A DNA stretch of 64,000 nt from Cyanobium gracile PCC 6307 (GCF_000316515.1 NC_019675.1:1-64000), one strand, 5' to 3'. Positions 17,002 to 30,002 are shown, counted from the stretch's first letter. Translations and numbers: made by a program. The notes: generated by a model from the sequence alone, not told the origin.

Positions 17002-17634
17002 ATGGGGCCCCTCCGTGGGCCCGGCTTGTCCCTTCCCCCTTCCTCCCCGGTGCTGGTGATCGCCAGCGGCAACCCGCACAAGGTGGCCGAGATCACGGCC
17101 ATGCTTGAGGGGGTCGGTCCGGAGGCGGGGCTGCAGGTGCGCCAGCAGCCCAAGGGCTTGGAGATCGAGGAGACGGGCCTCACCTATGCGGAGAATGCGC
17201 GCCTCAAGGCCTCCACAGTGGCTGCGCTCACCGGCTGCTGGTCGCTGGCCGACGATTCCGGCCTGGAGGTGGATGCCCTCGATGGCCGCCCCGGTCTGCA
17301 CTCGGCCCGCTACGCCCCCACCGACCACGAGCGGATCCACCGGCTGCTGCACGAGCTCGGCGATTCCCTCTACCGGGGCGGCACCTTCGTCAGTGCCATG
17401 GCCCTGGCCGATCCCACCGGTGCGGTGGTGCTGGAGTCGGAGGGGGTCTGCCGGGGGCTGATCCTGCGGGAGCCCTCCGGCCATGGCGGCGGCTACGACC
17501 CGATCTTCCATGTGCGGGAGGCGGGCTGCAGCTATGCCGCGATGGGCGAGCACCTCAAGAGCCGGCTCGGCAGCCGCGGCAAGGCCGCCCGGGCGATGGC
17601 CCCTGGCCTCAAGCGGCTGCTGGGGCTGGCCTGA
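17002..17634 (+). CDS. rdgB: Non-canonical purine NTP pyrophosphatase (RdgB/HAM1)
   Basis: Hydrolyses ITP, dITP and XTP to the monophosphates, cleaning the nucleotide pool. The roughly 210-residue product has the N-terminal substrate motif VIASGNPHKVAEI, then GLTYAENARLKAS, the ADDSGLEVDALDGRPGLHSAR block and the C-terminal GGGYDPIF. The ATG at 17002 is preferred; another ATG lies in frame at 16954 and a GTG at 17050, and none has a clear ribosome-binding site. It is the only plus-strand gene between csoS1D and sbtA. A HAM1-type gene beside the carboxysome operon is a known picocyanobacterial arrangement with no functional link established. Confidence 0.9.
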   Translation: MGPLRGPGLSLPPSSPVLVIASGNPHKVAEITAMLEGVGPEAGLQVRQQPKGLEIEETGLTYAENARLKASTVAALTGCWSLADDSGLEVDALDGRPGLHSARYAPTDHERIHRLLHELGDSLYRGGTFVSAMALADPTGAVVLESEGVCRGLILREPSGHGGGYDPIFHVREAGCSYAAMGEHLKSRLGSRGKAARAMAPGLKRLLGLA

Positions 17635-17661
17635 GCCGGCCGGGTGGCGATGCGGCGGCGC

Positions 17662-18462
17662 TCAGCCGCGGGCACCGGCGTTGATCTGGGCCACGGCCCG
17701 CATGGCGGCGGCGGCGGCCTCCTCCACATCGCCCTCCTTGCCCGCCAGGGTGAGGCGGCCGAAGGCCCCCACCGCCTTGACGTCCACCACGGTGATGTTG
17801 GAGCTCTTCTCGGCTTCGTTGGCGGCGATCAGCACATAGCCCGCCGGTTCGGTCTCGAGGATGAACATGCTCATCCCGGCCTGGATCATCGAGCCGCGGC
17901 GGTTCTGGCGGTTGATCAGCACGGCGTGGTCTGGGGTGATCGCCCGGATGATCTCGGTCCAGGTGACCTCGCAGCGGCTGCGCAGCTCCACCCGGCTGGC
18001 GATGGCCTCCAGGACCACGTCGCCGGAGTGGAGCACGTTGCTCTGGTCGCGGTGGTACAGGGCCAGGGAGCCGAAGGCCCGCTCCACCACCATCTGGCCG
18101 AGCCGCACCGTGCTGGCCTTGAGGGCGATGTCGGTGACCCGGTGCACCGCCATCCCCGGGGAGACCTCCAGCCAGAGGCAGGCATCACCGGGGATCGGCA
18201 GGAAGCCATGGGACACCGTGCCCATGTACGACGCCAGCTGGGGCTGGAGGGAATCCAGGAAGACGTAGGTGCGCAGTTCGATCGACTGCACATGGCTCGA
18301 CTGGCGCGCCAGCCGCCGGCCTTCGCTGTCGGTGGTGATCACGCAGCTGGCCCCGGAGGCCTCGCCGCTCACATCGGTGCCGGTGATGCGCAGGTTCGCC
18401 GCCTTCCTGCGGGCGTCCGACCGGTCGTCGCGAAGGAAGGAACGGGAACTCTGTGAATCCAT
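17662..18462 (-). CDS. csoS1D: CsoS1D, tandem-BMC gated shell protein
   Basis: A 266-residue protein whose two fused BMC domains form pseudohexameric trimers that stack face to face, with a large gated pore thought to admit ribulose-1,5-bisphosphate. The N-terminal 50 residues are polar and variable ([16 protein letters not shown]). The domains contain [40 protein letters not shown] and [20 protein letters not shown]. The ATG at 18462 fits CsoS1D; the frame is open further upstream but only over an unrelated gene remnant. It stands apart from the main operon, separated by rdgB and sbtAB, the usual placement in picocyanobacteria. Confidence 0.95.
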   Translation of the reverse strand: MDSQSSRSFLRDDRSDARRKAANLRITGTDVSGEASGASCVITTDSEGRRLARQSSHVQSIELRTYVFLDSLQPQLASYMGTVSHGFLPIPGDACLWLEVSPGMAVHRVTDIALKASTVRLGQMVVERAFGSLALYHRDQSNVLHSGDVVLEAIASRVELRSRCEVTWTEIIRAITPDHAVLINRQNRRGSMIQAGMSMFILETEPAGYVLIAANEAEKSSNITVVDVKAVGAFGRLTLAGKEGDVEEAAAAAMRAVAQINAGARG

Positions 18463-18632
18463 CACGGCGCGAGGCGCCAACCCCCGGAACACATGGTCAT
18501 GGCGATCGCCGGGGTGGTTGAAGCGCCGGGATCCCTGGCCGCCGCCAGGGGCAGTCCAGAAGGGGACGGTACTCCCAGGCGGGGCGTCGGCGGGCGGTCC
18601 CGGTCCCGGTCGCGGCCGGCGGCCTTGGCGGC

Positions 18633-19135
18633 CTAGTGGGCCCGGTCGGCCAGCGCCATCATCCGTGGCAAGTCGGCCGTCGGCTCGGCCGCCGTCATGC
18701 TCACCCCCAGGCTGACCGTGAGGCGCCCGCCGGGGGCCTCCCCAGCACGCTGCTGTCATGGGACACCATCGCCCCGGGGAAGTGGAGGTAGGGCGTCAGC
18801 TGGAACTCGAGCCGCCGGTCCCCCGCCAGGGGCAGGGCGGCGCAGATGTCGGGCTCGCCATGGTGACAGACGAGCCAGCGGATCGCGTCCAGATCGGTGA
18901 TGACGCGCAGCTTGGCCAGGGTGCCCACGATCGTGAGCGGCGAGCCCGGATCGATCAGAAGACTGGCCACACCATTGGCAAGGAAACAGCTGTGGCACTG
19001 GAAGGGGCCGTGGGCCAGCCGCACCCCCACCCAACACACACCGGAGGCGATCTCGACGGGATCCTCCCGGAGGACCGCTGTGTCGACCGAGTGGGTGGAG
19101 GCCTGGTCGCAGGGCGGATGGAGCGAACGGTCCAT
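18633..19135 (-). pseudogene. Broken MBL-fold (ODP-type) / GGDEF gene
   Basis: The first 130 codons from 19135 encode the start of a metallo-beta-lactamase fold of the flavodiiron/oxygen-binding type: GPFQCHSCFLANG, LLIDPGSPLTIVGTLAKL, VCHHGEPDICAALP (metal-ligand HxExD pattern) and [15 protein letters not shown]. The frame then breaks near 18740 and stops at 18701. In a neighbouring frame, down to a TAG at 18633, is the tail of a GGDEF domain: [17 protein letters not shown] followed by [12 protein letters not shown]. The middle of the fold and the GGDEF active site are gone, so an intact MBL-GGDEF diguanylate cyclase has apparently suffered an internal deletion plus a frame change. The N-terminal fragment could still be translated. 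Confidence 0.7.
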
Positions 19136-19276
19136 GGGGACGGAAGGGAAGCACCGCGCCGCGCCCGAACGGAGACACGAATGGATGCCCTCTTTCCATA
19201 GGGATCGCGTCCATCCGAACCCTTGCGACTCCGAAGGCAGCCGATACCTTCCAGTTCAACCTTTCCAGGCGCGACC

Positions 19277-19801
19277 ATGGCCACCCGGCGCACCGCTTCC
19301 GCCCCTGCTGACGCCCCTGCCACCTCCCCCTCCGCCGGCGGCTCCTCCGCCCCCGGGGTGGCCAGCGAGACCCAGCCCCTGCGCCATCCTCTCGACCAGG
19401 ACACGGTGTCCGAATGGATCACCCGGGCCCTCGATGAGGGGGTGCGGCCGGAGCAGGCCCTCGCCTTCATCGGCCTCGGCCTGATGCGGCGCATGGGCGG
19501 CGGCATCGGCGACGGCTTCGCCGACTGGAAGGATGCCGCCGAGGCGGATCACCCGGTCGATCTGGCGGCCCTGCGCCAGCGGCTCGAGATCACCGAGCTG
19601 GCCATCCGCACCGGCGCTCCCCTCAGCACCGCCGAGGTGACCCAGCTGATGGGGGCCCGGCCGGGGGCCGCGCTGGTGGAGCGGGGCGGACTCATGGCCC
19701 GCCGCCTGGGGCGCAACGTGTGGAAACTGAGCCGCAGCGCCGATGGCGAGCGGGAGGAGCGCAGCATCGGCTTCAGTGAGGGATTCCGCCGCCGCCTTTG
19801 A
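19277..19801 (+). CDS. Conserved hypothetical protein upstream of chlN
   Basis: A protein of about 174 residues with no function I recognise. Residues 1-40 are a low-complexity Ala/Ser/Pro tail; the rest is soluble and mixed, with a helical segment (VSEWITRALDEGVRPEQALAFIGLGLMRRMGGG), an acidic middle and a C-terminal helix-turn-helix-like stretch (LSTAEVTQLMGARPGAALVERGGLMARRLGRNVWKL) that resembles a small winged or HTH DNA-binding unit. The ATG at 19277 is chosen because the codons before it do not resemble the protein. It reads toward chlN with a 73-base gap, so it could be co-expressed with or regulate the DPOR genes; that is inference. Confidence 0.6.
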   Translation: MATRRTASAPADAPATSPSAGGSSAPGVASETQPLRHPLDQDTVSEWITRALDEGVRPEQALAFIGLGLMRRMGGGIGDGFADWKDAAEADHPVDLAALRQRLEITELAIRTGAPLSTAEVTQLMGARPGAALVERGGLMARRLGRNVWKLSRSADGEREERSIGFSEGFRRRL

Positions 19802-19871
19802 GCGCGGGAATCCGCACACGATCCCGAAAAGATGTAACGCACCCGGGCGCGGACCCTGCTGTCCCCGCTAG

Positions 19872-21185
<1,314 letters not shown>

Positions 21186-21192
21186 GACCCCC

Positions 21193-22878
21193 ATGGAACT
21201 GACCCTCTGGACCTACGAAGGCCCCCCCCACGTGGGAGCCATGCGCATCGCCACCTCCATGGAGGGGGTGCACTACGTGCTCCATGCCCCCCAGGGCGAC
21301 ACCTACGCCGATCTGCTGTTCACGATGATCGAGCGGCGGGGGCTGCGGCCCCCCGTCACCTACACCACGTTCCAGGCCAGGGATCTGGGCGGTGACACCG
21401 CCGAGCTGGTGCAGCGCTCGATCCGCCAGGCCGTCGACCGCTTCCGGCCCGAGGCACTGCTGGTGGGCGAGAGCTGCACCGCCGAGCTGATCCAGGACCA
21501 GCCCGGCGCCCTTGCCGCAGGCATGAACCTGGGCGTCCCGATGGTGAACCTGGAGCTGCCGGCCTACTCCAAGAAGGAGAACTGGGGCGCGGCCGAGACC
21601 TTCTACCAGCTGGTGCGCACCCTGCTCAAGGGCCAGATGCCGGCGCCGGGCGCGCCCAAGCCGTCCCCGTCCCGCTGGCGAGCGGAGGGTCGCCGGCCCC
21701 GGGTCAACCTGCTGGGGCCCAGCCTGCTGGGTTTCCGCTGCCGGGACGACGTGCTGGAGATCACCCGGCTGCTGGCCGAGCACGGCATCGATGTGGCGGT
21801 GGTGGCGCCCCTGGGCGCCCGGCCCGCCGATCTGATCCGCATCCCCACGGCCGATGCCAACGTCTGCCTTTATCCCGAGGTGGCGGGTCCGGTGTGCAGC
21901 TGGCTGGAGCGCAGCTTCGGCCAGCAGGTGGTGCGCACGGTGCCGATCGGGATCGGCGCCACCGCCGCCTTCCTGCGGGAACTGCACGGCGTGCTCGACC
22001 TGGCGCTGCCGGCCGAGCTGGAGGAGGTGGAGGGACAGCCGAGCGAGGCCGAGCGCCGCTCCCGGCTGCCCTGGTACTCCCGGTCGGTGGATTCCACCTA
22101 CCTCACCGGCAAGCGGGTGTTCATCTTCGCCGATGCCACCCACGCCATCGCCGCCGCCCGGATCGCCTCCAAGGAACTGGGCTTCCAGGTGGTGGGCCTG
22201 GGCAGCTACAGCCGGGAGCAGGCCCGGGAGGTGCGGGCCGCCGCCGCCGAGCTGGGCCTGGAGGCCCTGATCACCGACGACTACCTCGTGGTGGAGAAGG
22301 CCATGGCCGAGGCGGCCGCGGAGCTGGTGCTCGGCACCCAGATGGAGCGCCACAGCGCCAAGCGTCTGGGCCTGCCCTGTGCCGTGATCAGCGCCCCCCT
22401 GCATGTCCAGGACGTGCCGGCCCGCTACTCCCCCCAGATGGGCTGGGAGGGGGCCAACGTGATCTTCGACTCCTGGGTGCACCCGCTGATGATGGGTCTG
22501 GAGGAGCACCTGATCGGGATGTTCCGCCACGACTTCGAGTTCGTCGACGGCCACCGCAGCCACCTGGGCGATGGCGCCCCGGCGGCGGCCTCGGGCGCCG
22601 ACCCCGAGGCCCCCACGGCTCCGACGCAGGTGCCAGCCACGGTCACGGCGTCCGTCGCCACCACCGCCCCAGCACCGGGCACCACCACCGCCGGCGCCGC
22701 CGTCCGGGAAGCCCTCGAAAGCCTCTGGACCGCCGATGGTGAAGCCGAGCTCGCCAAGATTCCCTTTTTCGTGCGGGGCAAGGTGCGCAAGAACACCGAA
22801 GCCTTCGCCCGCGAACGGGGCCTGGAGAGGATCGATGCCGAGGCCCTCTATGACGCCAAGGCCCACTTCAGCCGCTGA
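21193..22878 (+). CDS. chlB: Light-independent protochlorophyllide reductase subunit B
   Basis: Partner of ChlN in the DPOR catalytic heterotetramer, 561 residues. Asp36 (PQGDTYAD), the unusual fourth ligand of the NB cluster, is present, as are the protochlorophyllide-pocket region and [20 protein letters not shown]. Near residues 450-500 there is a low-complexity linker of Ala, Pro and Thr between the core and the C-terminal domain ([24 protein letters not shown]), longer than I would expect for the family. The ATG at 21193 gives the canonical [18 protein letters not shown]. The stop codon lies inside a short tandem duplication at 22871-22910. Confidence 0.97.
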   Translation: MELTLWTYEGPPHVGAMRIATSMEGVHYVLHAPQGDTYADLLFTMIERRGLRPPVTYTTFQARDLGGDTAELVQRSIRQAVDRFRPEALLVGESCTAELIQDQPGALAAGMNLGVPMVNLELPAYSKKENWGAAETFYQLVRTLLKGQMPAPGAPKPSPSRWRAEGRRPRVNLLGPSLLGFRCRDDVLEITRLLAEHGIDVAVVAPLGARPADLIRIPTADANVCLYPEVAGPVCSWLERSFGQQVVRTVPIGIGATAAFLRELHGVLDLALPAELEEVEGQPSEAERRSRLPWYSRSVDSTYLTGKRVFIFADATHAIAAARIASKELGFQVVGLGSYSREQAREVRAAAAELGLEALITDDYLVVEKAMAEAAAELVLGTQMERHSAKRLGLPCAVISAPLHVQDVPARYSPQMGWEGANVIFDSWVHPLMMGLEEHLIGMFRHDFEFVDGHRSHLGDGAPAAASGADPEAPTAPTQVPATVTASVATTAPAPGTTTAGAAVREALESLWTADGEAELAKIPFFVRGKVRKNTEAFARERGLERIDAEALYDAKAHFSR

Positions 22879-22910
22879 GGGCCCTCTTCTGCCGTTGAGG
22901 GCCCCTCTGG
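22871..22910. repeat. 20-bp imperfect tandem duplication over the chlB stop
   Basis: GCCGCTGAGGGCCCTCTTCT (22871-22890) is followed directly by GCCGTTGAGGGCCCCTCTGG (22891-22910). The first copy contains the chlB TGA and a perfect 10-base palindrome, GAGGGCCCTC (22877-22886). The palindrome could fold in the chlB-chlL mRNA; no T-run follows, so a terminator is not claimed. Confidence 0.6.
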
Positions 22911-22938
22911 CGATGTTTCGGTTTGCGTGATCCCCTGA

Positions 22939-23919
<981 letters not shown>

Positions 23920-23928
23920 TCGCCAGCC

Positions 23929-23950
23929 GACGGACCCCGGCGGGCCCGTC
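23929..23950. terminator. Possible bidirectional terminator between chlL and the next gene
   Basis: GACGG (23929-23933) pairs with CCGTC (23946-23950), and after one mismatch CCC pairs with GGG around a CGGC loop. It lies in the 29-base gap between two converging genes. No clear T-run is present, so this is a weak call. Confidence 0.3.
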
Positions 23951-24833
23951 AGATCTCCGCGGCGGCCCGCTCCACCAGTCGACGGGCCACCGCCTGCACG
24001 CCCGTGTGCTGGTAGGTGTCGGTGAAGGCGTCGAGGAAGGTGGCCATCTGCTTGAAGCTCCCCTGCCAGGGGCCCAGCGTTCCCTCCAGGGCCTGAACCG
24101 CCTTCTGGCCGGTGAGACCCAGCTGGCTGGTGAAGCCGCCGGCCCAGCCCAGCCACGGTTCGACGCTGCGGCGCAGGAAGGTCAGATGGGCCCCATCCCC
24201 ACGCCCCGGCAGCAGTCGGGCCATGCCGGCGTAGGCGGGCAGCTGGTGCAGGTCCTGCCTGTCGAGGCCCCCCAGCAGGCCATCCAGCCGCTGCAGGGCC
24301 TGGTCGCCCAGGGGCAGCAGGGCATCGAAGCAGATCAGGGCGGCCATCCTCACCCGGGCCTCCCCGGCGTAGTCGCCCAGGGCGGCGGCGAAGTCGCCGA
24401 AGCTGTCGCCGGGCAGGCCGTTCACCTGGGTGAAGGCCAGCATCTCGGCGGCCACCTTCAGGCTCAGATCCGCCGCCTGCAGGGTGTCGCTGGTGGGGGT
24501 GAGATCGGCGACCCGCTTCACCAGCGGCAGGGCGCCGCCGATGTTGGCCAGCAGCCGCAGGCCCCCGGCGGCCTTCTGGGAGCGGTTGACGGCGTCGTAC
24601 AGGCTCAGGGCACGGCCATAGCCCTCGTGGCGCGCCTGGCTCAGCACGTCGGCCCGGGCCCGCACCTGCCGGATCAGCTCCGGATCGGTGCTGCCCAGCA
24701 CGTCGGCGATCAGCGTGTCGGCCCGGGTGATGTTGGGCCAGCCGCCGGGCACCAGGGTGCTGAGGCCCTTGATGGCCAGCACCGTCAGGTTGCGGCGGGG
24801 CAGACGCTCAAGGCGCTCGAGAACGGTGCTCAT
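23949..24833 (-). CDS. Conserved hypothetical protein (cyanobacterial, helical)
   Basis: A 294-residue, mostly alpha-helical soluble protein that I cannot assign to a named family. It begins MSTVLERLERLPRRNLTVLAIKGLSTLVPGGWPNITRADTL and has no obvious catalytic motif, signal peptide or membrane span. Its start overlaps the end of the upstream gene (24830) by 4 bases (ATGA), so the two are an operon. Position between chlL and por suggests, without proving, a link to pigment synthesis or thylakoid proteins. Confidence 0.75.
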   Translation of the reverse strand: MSTVLERLERLPRRNLTVLAIKGLSTLVPGGWPNITRADTLIADVLGSTDPELIRQVRARADVLSQARHEGYGRALSLYDAVNRSQKAAGGLRLLANIGGALPLVKRVADLTPTSDTLQAADLSLKVAAEMLAFTQVNGLPGDSFGDFAAALGDYAGEARVRMAALICFDALLPLGDQALQRLDGLLGGLDRQDLHQLPAYAGMARLLPGRGDGAHLTFLRRSVEPWLGWAGGFTSQLGLTGQKAVQALEGTLGPWQGSFKQMATFLDAFTDTYQHTGVQAVARRLVERAAAEI

Positions 24834-25327
24834 GCTGCCCCCTGCAGAGCCGCCAGGCCCCTCAGGTTGAAGCGCCCGAGCAGGTCCTGACGCTGCTCCG
24901 GATCCAGTCCCTCACTCTGGCCGATCACCTTGACCTGGAAGCGGTCGGCCACCAGCAGGGCGGTGGCCTGCGGCCCCTGCTCCACCAGCGGCCAGCCCTG
25001 CAGGCGGCTCTGGCTGGCTTCGAACTTGAGGCGGGCCCCCGGAGCGGTGGTGACATCGGAGATGGCCAGCAGGGCCTTCACCTGGCCGCCATGCTTGAGC
25101 CGGGCCTCGCTGAAGCCACGCTTCTCCTGGGTGAACACCAGCTGGTCGCCGTCCTCGGGCTCGGGAAACAGCCGGTTGAAGGCGGCACCGTTCACCACCT
25201 GGCTCAGCGGCACATCGGCCACGGTTCCGCCCGGTAGCCAGGAGCGGAAGGGCAGGAACAGGAAGGCGCCGATGGACAGGCTGACGACCAGCAGCAGTCC
25301 CACTCCCCAGCGCAGCGTGCGGGTCAT
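24830..25327 (-). CDS. Membrane-anchored or exported conserved hypothetical protein
   Basis: A 165-residue protein with one N-terminal hydrophobic helix (RWGVGLLLVVSLSIGAFLFLPF, about 6-27) that serves as a signal anchor, followed by a soluble domain with FNRLFPEPEDGDQLVFTQEKRGFSEARLK and an ending LLGRFNLRGLAAL. I do not recognise a family. The soluble part would face the periplasm or thylakoid lumen. Coupled by a 4-base overlap to the helical unknown protein downstream. Confidence 0.75.
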   Translation of the reverse strand: MTRTLRWGVGLLLVVSLSIGAFLFLPFRSWLPGGTVADVPLSQVVNGAAFNRLFPEPEDGDQLVFTQEKRGFSEARLKHGGQVKALLAISDVTTAPGARLKFEASQSRLQGWPLVEQGPQATALLVADRFQVKVIGQSEGLDPEQRQDLLGRFNLRGLAALQGAA

Positions 25328-25428
25328 CGGCTCCAGGGGGTGGTTACTGGATGACTCCTAGCGGCTTCTTGCGGCCTTGCGCCTGAATCGGCAGATTCCG
25401 ATGCAATGGCGCCGGCCCGGCGATCGCC

Positions 25429-27131
<1,703 letters not shown>

Positions 27132-27149
27132 GGGAGCGGCGCTGCAGCT

Positions 27150-27254
27150 TCAGGCTTTGTAGAGGCTGAAGCAGAGACGGACGGCCAACACCCCGGCATG
27201 GGCCGCCACGATGAGGGCGATCAGCACTTCGGCCTGATTGATCGGAGTGACCAT
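27150..27254 (-). CDS. psaM: Photosystem I reaction centre subunit XII (PsaM)
   Basis: A 34-codon gene. The product is a single membrane helix with the PsaM pattern: a polar start with a conserved Gln, then EVLIALIVAAHAGVLAVRL and the ending SLYK-A, matching the family pattern of a hydrophobic stretch followed by RL and LYK. PsaM sits at the trimer interface side of photosystem I near PsaB and PsaI. An AAGGA motif lies just before the ATG. It reads away from crr6 and toward the membrane unknown, 18 bases away. The call depends on a short sequence but the C-terminal match is specific. Confidence 0.8.
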   Translation of the reverse strand: MVTPINQAEVLIALIVAAHAGVLAVRLCFSLYKA

Positions 27255-27345
27255 GTCCTTGACGGTGGATGGAGTTTGACCGACCCATTCTTCGGCCATC
27301 GCGAGCTACGGTCCAGCCTCCGGTCCTGCCCTGTCACAGCTCTTG

Positions 27346-27843
27346 ATGGCGCCCCCACCCTGCCCCGAGCCCCCTCCCGAGCCCCTGAAGGTGTCCGGCG
27401 CCCAGGTGCGCGCCCTCGACCTCTCCCCCCTGGCGGGCCTGGCGTCGCTGGCGCCGGCCGCGCTGCTGAGCGCCGCCAGCGGACTGACCCTTGACTTCGG
27501 CTGGCCCCGGGAGGCGGAGGATCCCCGCGAACTCTCGGAGATCCCCGAACTGCGGCTCTGGAGCCTGCGGGCCGACGCGCTCCATCCCTGGCTGCCCCTG
27601 GTGCTGGAGCGCAGCGGCGGCCAGCTCACCCGCCATGTGGCCATGCTGCTTCCCCATGGCTTCAGCCCCACCGAGGGGATCCGTTTCGCACCCGAGAGCC
27701 TTGAGCTCTGGATCACCCAGCGCCTGTTCCTGCTCGACCACTGGGCCGCCACCGGCGGGATTGAGTGCCGCGCCAACCTGGGCCAGATGGCCGCCGTGCT
27801 GGGCTACGAGCTCGACCCCGGCTTCTGGAGCGTGATGCCCTGA
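27346..27843 (+). CDS. crr6: CRR6-like protein (chlororespiratory reduction 6 family)
   Basis: A 165-residue soluble protein of the CRR6/DUF1817 family, known in chloroplasts for assembly of the NDH hydrophilic subcomplex. Recognisable are LTLDFGWPREAEDPRELSEI, HPWLPLVLERSGGQLTRHVA and FAPESLELWITQRLFLLDHW. The ATG at 27346 follows a TTG directly; the ATG is preferred. Its presence fits the NDH-1 genes in this window. The assignment is by recollected family pattern, without an alignment. Confidence 0.7.
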   Translation: MAPPPCPEPPPEPLKVSGAQVRALDLSPLAGLASLAPAALLSAASGLTLDFGWPREAEDPRELSEIPELRLWSLRADALHPWLPLVLERSGGQLTRHVAMLLPHGFSPTEGIRFAPESLELWITQRLFLLDHWAATGGIECRANLGQMAAVLGYELDPGFWSVMP

Positions 27844-27902
27844 GCCTCCAACCAGACAGCGAGGCCGCGGCGTCGGCCCCATCCATAACGCCAGAGGCAC
27901 CG

Positions 27903-28688
27903 ATGCGTTGGATCGGGACGACGCGCCTGGGCGGGGACTGGCAGATGGCGATCGACGCCTGGCTGCTGGACGGCCCGCCGGCGCCGGCCTTCCGGCTCTA
28001 CCGCTGGTCGCGGCCCACCCTCTCCCTGGGCTGGCACCAGCGGCGGCTCGAGCCCCACTGGTGGGACCTGCGGCGCCAGGGGCGCCTCGACCTGGTGCGC
28101 CGCCCCAGCGGCGGCCGGGCCGTGCTCCATGGCGCCGATCTCACCTATGCCCTGGTGTGGCCCCGGCCCCAGGGAACCCGATCCGAGGTCTATGGGCGGG
28201 CCCTTGTCTGGCTGGTGGAGGCCTTCGCCGCCATGGGCCTGCCGCTGCAAGGCGGCCGCCAGGCGGCCAGCCTGCAGCGCAGCAGCTGCTTCGCCACCAG
28301 CACCGTCGCCGACCTGGTCCACGCCAACGGAGCCAAGCGCGTGGGCAGTGCCCAGCTCTGGCGCGGTGGCCACCTGCTGCAGCACGGGTCGATCCAGCTG
28401 GACCCCTGCCCTGGCCTCTGGCGGGAGGTGTTCAGAGGCGATCCCCCGGACCTCGATCCCCTGCCGCTGGCCGGGATCGAGCTGGAGGAGCATCTGCTCC
28501 GCTCGGCCGCCCGCTGGCTGCCGTGGCGCCCCGTCCCCGATCCCGGCGGGTCGTCACCGGTGCCTCCCCTGGCCTCCCTGACGCCGCAGGAGCTGGCCGC
28601 GATCGCCCCGCGGCTCGTCCGTTACCGGCTGACCGAATCCGTCAGCGGTGAGACCTCCCCCGAGCTGACCATGCCGCGGGCCACCTGA
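27903..28688 (+). CDS. Lipoate-protein ligase A family protein
   Basis: A 261-residue member of the biotin/lipoate A/B ligase fold, which attaches or transfers lipoyl or octanoyl groups to carrier domains. The core is visible: a substrate-binding RLYRWSRPTLSLGWHQ, the VRRPSGGRAVLHGADLTYAL motif with the glycine-rich loop, and a catalytic-lysine segment NGAKRVGSAQLWRGGHLLQHGS. It lies 59 bases after crr6. The last 67 bases overlap the end of the convergent M50 protease gene. Exact substrate cannot be told from sequence. Confidence 0.85.
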   Translation: MRWIGTTRLGGDWQMAIDAWLLDGPPAPAFRLYRWSRPTLSLGWHQRRLEPHWWDLRRQGRLDLVRRPSGGRAVLHGADLTYALVWPRPQGTRSEVYGRALVWLVEAFAAMGLPLQGGRQAASLQRSSCFATSTVADLVHANGAKRVGSAQLWRGGHLLQHGSIQLDPCPGLWREVFRGDPPDLDPLPLAGIELEEHLLRSAARWLPWRPVPDPGGSSPVPPLASLTPQELAAIAPRLVRYRLTESVSGETSPELTMPRAT

Positions 28689-29935
28689 CCGAGGGCCATG
28701 CCCAGGGGGTAGCCGTTCTCCCGGCGAGCGACGGTGAGCAGATTGGCGGGCAGCCGCAGTCCCAGCTTCTTGAGCACCGCGTCCCCCAGTTCGGGGCGCT
28801 CCACGGTGCCACAGGGCAACCCCGCCGGACTGAGCACCAGCAGCCGCTGGTGGTTGCCGTCGTCCAGCTGGAGGGCGGCCTGCCAGAGCGGGGCGGATTC
28901 GGGGATGGCGGGCAGGCTGGAGAGGGGCTGGAGGTGGTGTCCCACCGTTTCCCGGTCCCAGCACTGGACCGGCAGGGACTGGAGGGGCGCGTCATCGATG
29001 ACCCCCTGCCAGCGACCCCGGTCGCAGACCAGCAGCCACTCCGGCGGGCCGCTGGACTCCCGCTCGGCGGGGGGAGCGTCGTCGCCGGCCTCGGCGATGG
29101 GCGGCGCCGCGGTGCCCAGGCGCAACCGGCTCAGCTCCCGCAGGGTGGTGTCGGCCTCCAGCACCCGGAAGCGACGCTGGGCCACATCCCGGACCTTGAG
29201 ATCCTTGAGGGCCTGCTGGACGACCAGCATCTGCTTCTGGTTCCGGGCCGCCCCGAGGCCGAACCAGCCCAGCAGGATCAGCCAGGCGCCGCCGATGCCG
29301 CCGCCCCGCAGCAGCAGCACGGTCCCCATGCCGACGGCGAGCAGGGACAGGAACCGGCCGCAGGCATTGGCCACCTCCACGCCGCGCCGCTGGCTGCCGG
29401 AGAACTGCCAGACCAGGGCCTTGACGATCAGCCCCCCATCCAGGGGCAGGCCGGGCAGCAGGTTGAACAGGCCCAGGACCAGGTTGAGGGCCGCGAGTCG
29501 CTCCACCATCTGACCCAGCACCGGGGCCACGTGGCTGGCGGCATGGGTGGAGGCCAGCAGGCCGAACCCCAACACCAGGCTCACCGCCGGGCCGGCCGCC
29601 GCCACCATCAGGGCGCCGCGGGCCGTGGAGCATTCCCGCTCGACACTGGCCACGCCGCCCAGCAGGAACAGGGTGATGCTCTTCACCTTGACCCCCTGGT
29701 GCAGAGCCACCAGGGAATGGCCCAGCTCGTGCAGCAGCACGGAGACGAACAGGGCCAGTGCCGTGACCAGGGCCACGGCCCAGAGCGCCGCTGGGGCGAG
29801 CTGGCTGCCCAGGCTGAGGGCGTACTGCTGCTGGAAGGCCAGGGTGGCCAGCAGCAGGATGACGAACCAGCTTGGGTGGATGCGCAGGGGGATGCCGCGG
29901 ATCGTCAGCAGTTGCCAGCCTTCACCCACGGGCAC
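28622..29935 (-). CDS. Site-2-protease family (M50) membrane metalloprotease
   Basis: A 437-residue intramembrane zinc protease. The zinc motif HELGH is at 69-73 within a membrane helix, and the second-ligand motif appears as LFNLLPGLPLDGG at about 160-172. Six or so membrane helices are followed from about 240 by a soluble region (VRDVAQRRFRVLEADTTLRELSRL and GRWQGVIDD) that resembles a pair of CBS domains. Such M50-CBS proteins act in regulated intramembrane proteolysis. The gene diverges from trpF (67 bases between starts) and its 3' end overlaps the lipoate-ligase-like gene by 67 bases. Confidence 0.9.
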   Translation of the reverse strand: MPVGEGWQLLTIRGIPLRIHPSWFVILLLATLAFQQQYALSLGSQLAPAALWAVALVTALALFVSVLLHELGHSLVALHQGVKVKSITLFLLGGVASVERECSTARGALMVAAAGPAVSLVLGFGLLASTHAASHVAPVLGQMVERLAALNLVLGLFNLLPGLPLDGGLIVKALVWQFSGSQRRGVEVANACGRFLSLLAVGMGTVLLLRGGGIGGAWLILLGWFGLGAARNQKQMLVVQQALKDLKVRDVAQRRFRVLEADTTLRELSRLRLGTAAPPIAEAGDDAPPAERESSGPPEWLLVCDRGRWQGVIDDAPLQSLPVQCWDRETVGHHLQPLSSLPAIPESAPLWQAALQLDDGNHQRLLVLSPAGLPCGTVERPELGDAVLKKLGLRLPANLLTVARRENGYPLGMALGQVARGMVSSGEVSPLTDSVSR

Positions 29936-30002
29936 CGTCCGCTCGGAGACCCGGCCATGGCCGGGGTTGTTCGTTCCATCCTAGAAAGGCAGGCTTGCCG
30001 CC

